From Bacteroidales bacterium (lineage in GTDB: Bacteria; Bacteroidota; Bacteroidia; Bacteroidales; VadinHA17), in contig JADKBK010000005.1 of the NCBI GenBank assembly GCA_016715075.1, positions 1 through 64,000 on the forward strand: 64,000 nt of DNA, written 5' to 3'. Both the position numbers and the translations under genes were made by a program. This document shows positions 61,293-64,000 of the stretch, piece by piece (within the stretch, counting starts at the first letter, position 1; each line of letters opens with the position of its first letter). Under the pieces are notes generated by a model. It saw only the letters and a list, made by a program, of their open reading frames with translations, made no database searches and was not told the DNA's origin.

Positions 61293-63290
61293 ATGAATCC
61301 AGGAATAAATAAATTGCGAAACTTATCGCTCTGCACCATCTTTTTGATGGTAAATCTGATTGCTTTTTCAAACGATACACTTAGGGTAAGTTCACCATCG
61401 GGTAAAATATTTGTGAAAGTATGGATGGGCAAACAGTTGACTTATACAATTTCATACGATAATAAAACCATACTGAAGCCTTCATCTATAGATCTCCTTA
61501 TGGAAAATAGCCGGGCTTTGTCGTTAAATAATGCTATCAGATCCTCCTCGGTGAAAAAGTTCAGTGAACAGATCATCTCACCCGTACCTGAGAAGCGCAG
61601 GATCATTCCGGATGTGTATAATCTTCTGTCGATTGGATTCAGACAACCCTTCAAAGTTGAGTTCAGGGTTTATGATGATGGGGTAGCTTACAGAATTTCA
61701 ACTCTGTACAAAGATTCTGTTTATATAAATAATGAAGTGGCGGAATTCTCTTTTCCCGGAACCCCTTCAATCTATATTCCGCTTGTTCAGAAGCGGGAAG
61801 ATGCAGATATCTTCCATACGAGCTTTGAAGAGGAGTATCCATTAAGGAAAATGGATGCTCTTTTGGATGGTATGATAGGTTATACACCTGTTCTTGTTGC
61901 TCCTGAATCTGATCCCAAAATTGGTATAACTGAGTCTGACCTGGAAGATTATCCGGGAATGTTCTTAGGAGGAACCGGTACTTCAAAATTAAAGGGAGTA
62001 TTTGCCGGTTATCCTCTGGAAGAACAAGTGTCAGGTGATACATATAAACAGTTAAAGGTCACAAAGCGGGCATCTTATATTGCGAGAACAAAAGGAACAA
62101 GAAGTTTACCATGGAGGGTTCTTCTGATAGCAGGGGAGGATAAGGATCTGCCTGGCAATGATATAGTCTACCGGCTCGGTGCCCCTTCAAGGATTGCGGA
62201 TGCTTCATGGGTCAAACCCGGAAATCTGACGGATGAATGGATCATCGATCTCAATCTTTTTAATGTTCCGTTCAGGGCAGGACTAAATACGGCATCCTAC
62301 AAATACTATATCGATTTTGCCAAAAGGTTCGGATTTGACCGTGTAATGATGGATGCAGGCTGGAGCGATAATGATGATCTTTTCAAGGTAATTCCTGCAA
62401 TCAGTATGGATACCCTGACTGCTTATGCAAAAGAGAAAGGGATTAAAATATGTATGTGGACGCTTGCTATGACGCTTGACAGACAGCTGGAAGGTGCTCT
62501 TGAACAGTTCAATAAATGGGGAATTGATTTTATCATGACCGATTTTATGGACCGTGATGATCAGAAGACTGTCAATTTTTATCAGCGGGTTGCAAAGGCA
62601 TGTGCCGACCATAAGATTATGATTATGTATCATGGTGCATTCGCTCCGAAAGGATTTAACAGGACCTGGCCCAATGCTGTCGGAAGAGAAGGACTGCTAG
62701 GTTCCGAATATAATATGTGGAGTACCAGAGTCAACCCGGGGCATGATGTAATGCTTGCTTTTACACGCATGCTGGCCGGAGGATTTGATTATGAACCAGG
62801 GATGTTTAATAACGCCACAAAGAATGGGACAAGGCCGGTAGCGGGAATAGTTACCAGTCCCGGTACACGTTCCCACCAGCTCGCCATGTTTATTGTATAT
62901 GACAGTCCCATGCAGATCTTTGCAGGAAATCCTTCAGATGGCATGCGTGAGCCTGAATTCATGGAGCTTCTGGGCAATCTGCCTACACTGTGGGATGAGA
63001 CCATAATACCAGATGCAAAGGTGGCAGAATATATTGTCAGTGCCAGGAAGAAAGGTAACGACTGGTTCATAGGCGGAATGTGTGATTGGACTCCAAGGGA
63101 CGTCACGGTAAAATTTGATTTTCTTGATGCTGGCATTTACAGGGCAACTATCTGTAAAGATGGTATAAATGCAGACCGATATGCCTCTGATTATGTAATT
63201 CAGAAAAATGTCATAATTAAAAATAATGACGCAATGAAAATACATCTCGCACCAGGTGGTGGCTTCCTGATTCGCCTTGAAAAACAGTAA
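61293..63290 (+). CDS. GH97 enzyme, retaining alpha-galactosidase-type
   Basis: This 665-residue protein has a signal peptide (LCTIFLMVNLIAFS). An N-terminal sandwich with VRVSSPSGK-like and YDDGVAYRIST segments is followed by a barrel: FGFDRVMMDAGWSDNDD, FIMTDFMDRDDQ with Asp417, and MYHGAFAPKGFNRTWPN. GSEYNMWS places Glu472 in the acid position. Retaining GH97 alpha-galactosidases have an Asp nucleophile in this DFMD segment, whereas inverting SusB-type alpha-glucosidases lack it. I therefore expect alpha-galactosidase activity in the periplasm. It stands alone between divergent and convergent neighbours. Confidence 0.92.
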   Translation: MNPGINKLRNLSLCTIFLMVNLIAFSNDTLRVSSPSGKIFVKVWMGKQLTYTISYDNKTILKPSSIDLLMENSRALSLNNAIRSSSVKKFSEQIISPVPEKRRIIPDVYNLLSIGFRQPFKVEFRVYDDGVAYRISTLYKDSVYINNEVAEFSFPGTPSIYIPLVQKREDADIFHTSFEEEYPLRKMDALLDGMIGYTPVLVAPESDPKIGITESDLEDYPGMFLGGTGTSKLKGVFAGYPLEEQVSGDTYKQLKVTKRASYIARTKGTRSLPWRVLLIAGEDKDLPGNDIVYRLGAPSRIADASWVKPGNLTDEWIIDLNLFNVPFRAGLNTASYKYYIDFAKRFGFDRVMMDAGWSDNDDLFKVIPAISMDTLTAYAKEKGIKICMWTLAMTLDRQLEGALEQFNKWGIDFIMTDFMDRDDQKTVNFYQRVAKACADHKIMIMYHGAFAPKGFNRTWPNAVGREGLLGSEYNMWSTRVNPGHDVMLAFTRMLAGGFDYEPGMFNNATKNGTRPVAGIVTSPGTRSHQLAMFIVYDSPMQIFAGNPSDGMREPEFMELLGNLPTLWDETIIPDAKVAEYIVSARKKGNDWFIGGMCDWTPRDVTVKFDFLDAGIYRATICKDGINADRYASDYVIQKNVIIKNNDAMKIHLAPGGGFLIRLEKQ

Positions 63291-63449
63291 TTTCTGTCTT
63301 TTTGATGAAATGAATATCTGGCCTTTCTTTGATGTCTATTCCCATTACTATCGAGTGCTCTATAACAGAAACAGAGAAAATAACTCTAAGGACCAGGGTA
63401 TATGCGATATCATATAAGTAAAAGCAATGCTGGCAGTTGTATTTATGAA

Positions 63450-63920
63450 CTAAACATTTAATAGCTTCTCTATATCGAATTTCTTCATTTTCAGGAAAGC
63501 TTCAGTTACCCTGCCTGATCTTGCCGGATCGCTCATCAATTTTGAGAGTATCGAGGGGATAACCTGCCATGAGAGACCGAATTTATCCTTAAGCCATCCG
63601 CACTGGCTCTCTTCACCACCTTCTGTCAGCCTGTTCCAGTAATAGTCAATTTCTTCCTGATTGTCGCAGAATACCTGAAGTGATACAGCTTCATTGAATT
63701 TGAAGATGGGACCTCCGTTAAGTGCAATAAATGACTGATCATTAATAGAGAAACCTACGGTCATTGCTGTACCCTCCTTCTGACCATGGATTTCGAAACC
63801 TTCCTTGCCATATCTGCTTATACTCTCAATTTTTGAGTTTTTAAATACAGAGGTGTAAAAAACTGCGGCTTCTTCAGCCTGATTATCAAACCAGAGACAT
63901 ATTGTGAAATGATCTTTCAT
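63450..63920 (-). CDS. VOC-family (PhnB-like) protein
   Basis: This 156-residue protein begins HFTICLWFDNQAEEAAVFYT, the start of the PhnB/3-demethylubiquinone methyltransferase-like branch (PF06983) of the vicinal oxygen chelate fold. SFIALNGGPIFKFNEAVSL and GGEESQCGWLKDKFGLSWQV are the matching later segments. It is a small cytoplasmic protein of unknown substrate and is not obviously linked to glycan use. It lies 19 bases after the end of another minus-strand gene. Confidence 0.88.
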   Translation of the reverse strand: MKDHFTICLWFDNQAEEAAVFYTSVFKNSKIESISRYGKEGFEIHGQKEGTAMTVGFSINDQSFIALNGGPIFKFNEAVSLQVFCDNQEEIDYYWNRLTEGGEESQCGWLKDKFGLSWQVIPSILSKLMSDPARSGRVTEAFLKMKKFDIEKLLNV

Positions 63921-63939
63921 TATTCAGATATAAAAATTA

Positions 63940-64000
63940 TTATTTTCTTGACTCGGTAAATTTCTTGAAATTATCCATTATAGATTGCCATCCAGTGCGC
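63940..64000 (-). CDS. End of a minus-strand gene, possibly SRPBCC/AHSA1-like
   Basis: The last bases encode a C-terminal stretch TGWQSIMDNFKKFTESRK before a TAA at 63940-63942. This resembles the C-terminal helix of SRPBCC (AHSA1-like) proteins, which often sit beside PhnB-like genes in Bacteroidota. Only 19 codons are visible, so this is tentative. Confidence 0.45.
   Translation of the reverse strand, partial: RTGWQSIMDNFKKFTESRK

Overview
The window looks like chromosomal DNA of a Bacteroidota bacterium. The evidence is a SusC/SusD outer-membrane pair, an ECF sigma/FecR pair, four-helix-bundle (23S rRNA IVP-like) and DUF4838-type proteins, A-rich leaders without strong Shine-Dalgarno sites, and spacers filled with CACAGAG/ACTCCGTG palindromes. 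A member of the Bacteroidales/Marinilabiliales is likely but cannot be proven from the sequence.

Layout. Positions 2-28786 hold a dense run of secreted carbohydrate-active enzymes, all on the plus strand: five GH38 alpha-mannosidases (one cut by the left edge), two GH29 alpha-fucosidases, a GH36-like alpha-galactosidase, a GH5-like enzyme, two (alpha/alpha)6-type glycosidases, an M14 metallopeptidase, an amidohydrolase and an unrecognised TIM-barrel-like protein. Positions 28915-35458 look cytoplasmic: a cellobiose/mannobiose 2-epimerase-like enzyme, an MFS sugar transporter, a four-helix-bundle gene and three uroporphyrinogen-decarboxylase/MtaA-family genes. Two of those three are damaged next to heptanucleotide tandem repeats. 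Positions 35622-44729 hold more secreted or membrane proteins: a GH36-like enzyme, a GH123_N/DUF6067-like protein, a DUF1080 3-keto-disaccharide hydrolase, an HGSNAT-like membrane acyltransferase and a clan GH-A lipoprotein. Positions 44814-52176 carry the sensing and import module: ECF sigma, FecR, SusC with an N-terminal STN domain, and SusD, closed by an intrinsic terminator. After it come an unrecognised secreted protein and a transglutaminase-like membrane protein, then a second terminator. Next is an FAD oxidoreductase/polyferredoxin pair. The minus-strand AKR/DUF4838 operon converges on that pair, and its DUF4838 gene is frameshifted. A GH97 enzyme, a VOC protein and the tail of another gene end the window.

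How it may work together (inference). The enzyme set points to a glycan rich in alpha-mannose, alpha-fucose and alpha-galactose, possibly protein-linked: an N-glycan, or a fungal fuco/galacto-mannan. SusC/D would import oligosaccharides under trans-envelope control by FecR and the ECF sigma factor. GH38, GH29, GH36 and GH97 enzymes would trim the chains in the periplasm. The MFS carrier and 2-epimerase would take the products into the cytoplasm. The MtaA-like methyltransferase genes, the FAD/Fe-S pair and DUF1080 hint at unusual chemistry such as O-methyl removal or 3-keto-sugar cleavage, but no corrinoid protein is visible here.

The most unusual features are: the GH38 expansion; the URO-D genes broken at heptamer arrays around a four-helix-bundle cassette; the repeated intergenic palindromes, including one with mutually exclusive hairpins; and a shared Asp/Asn-plus-cysteine loop in three otherwise unlike glycosidase-like proteins. 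No rRNA, tRNA, CRISPR array, transposase or integrase was seen.
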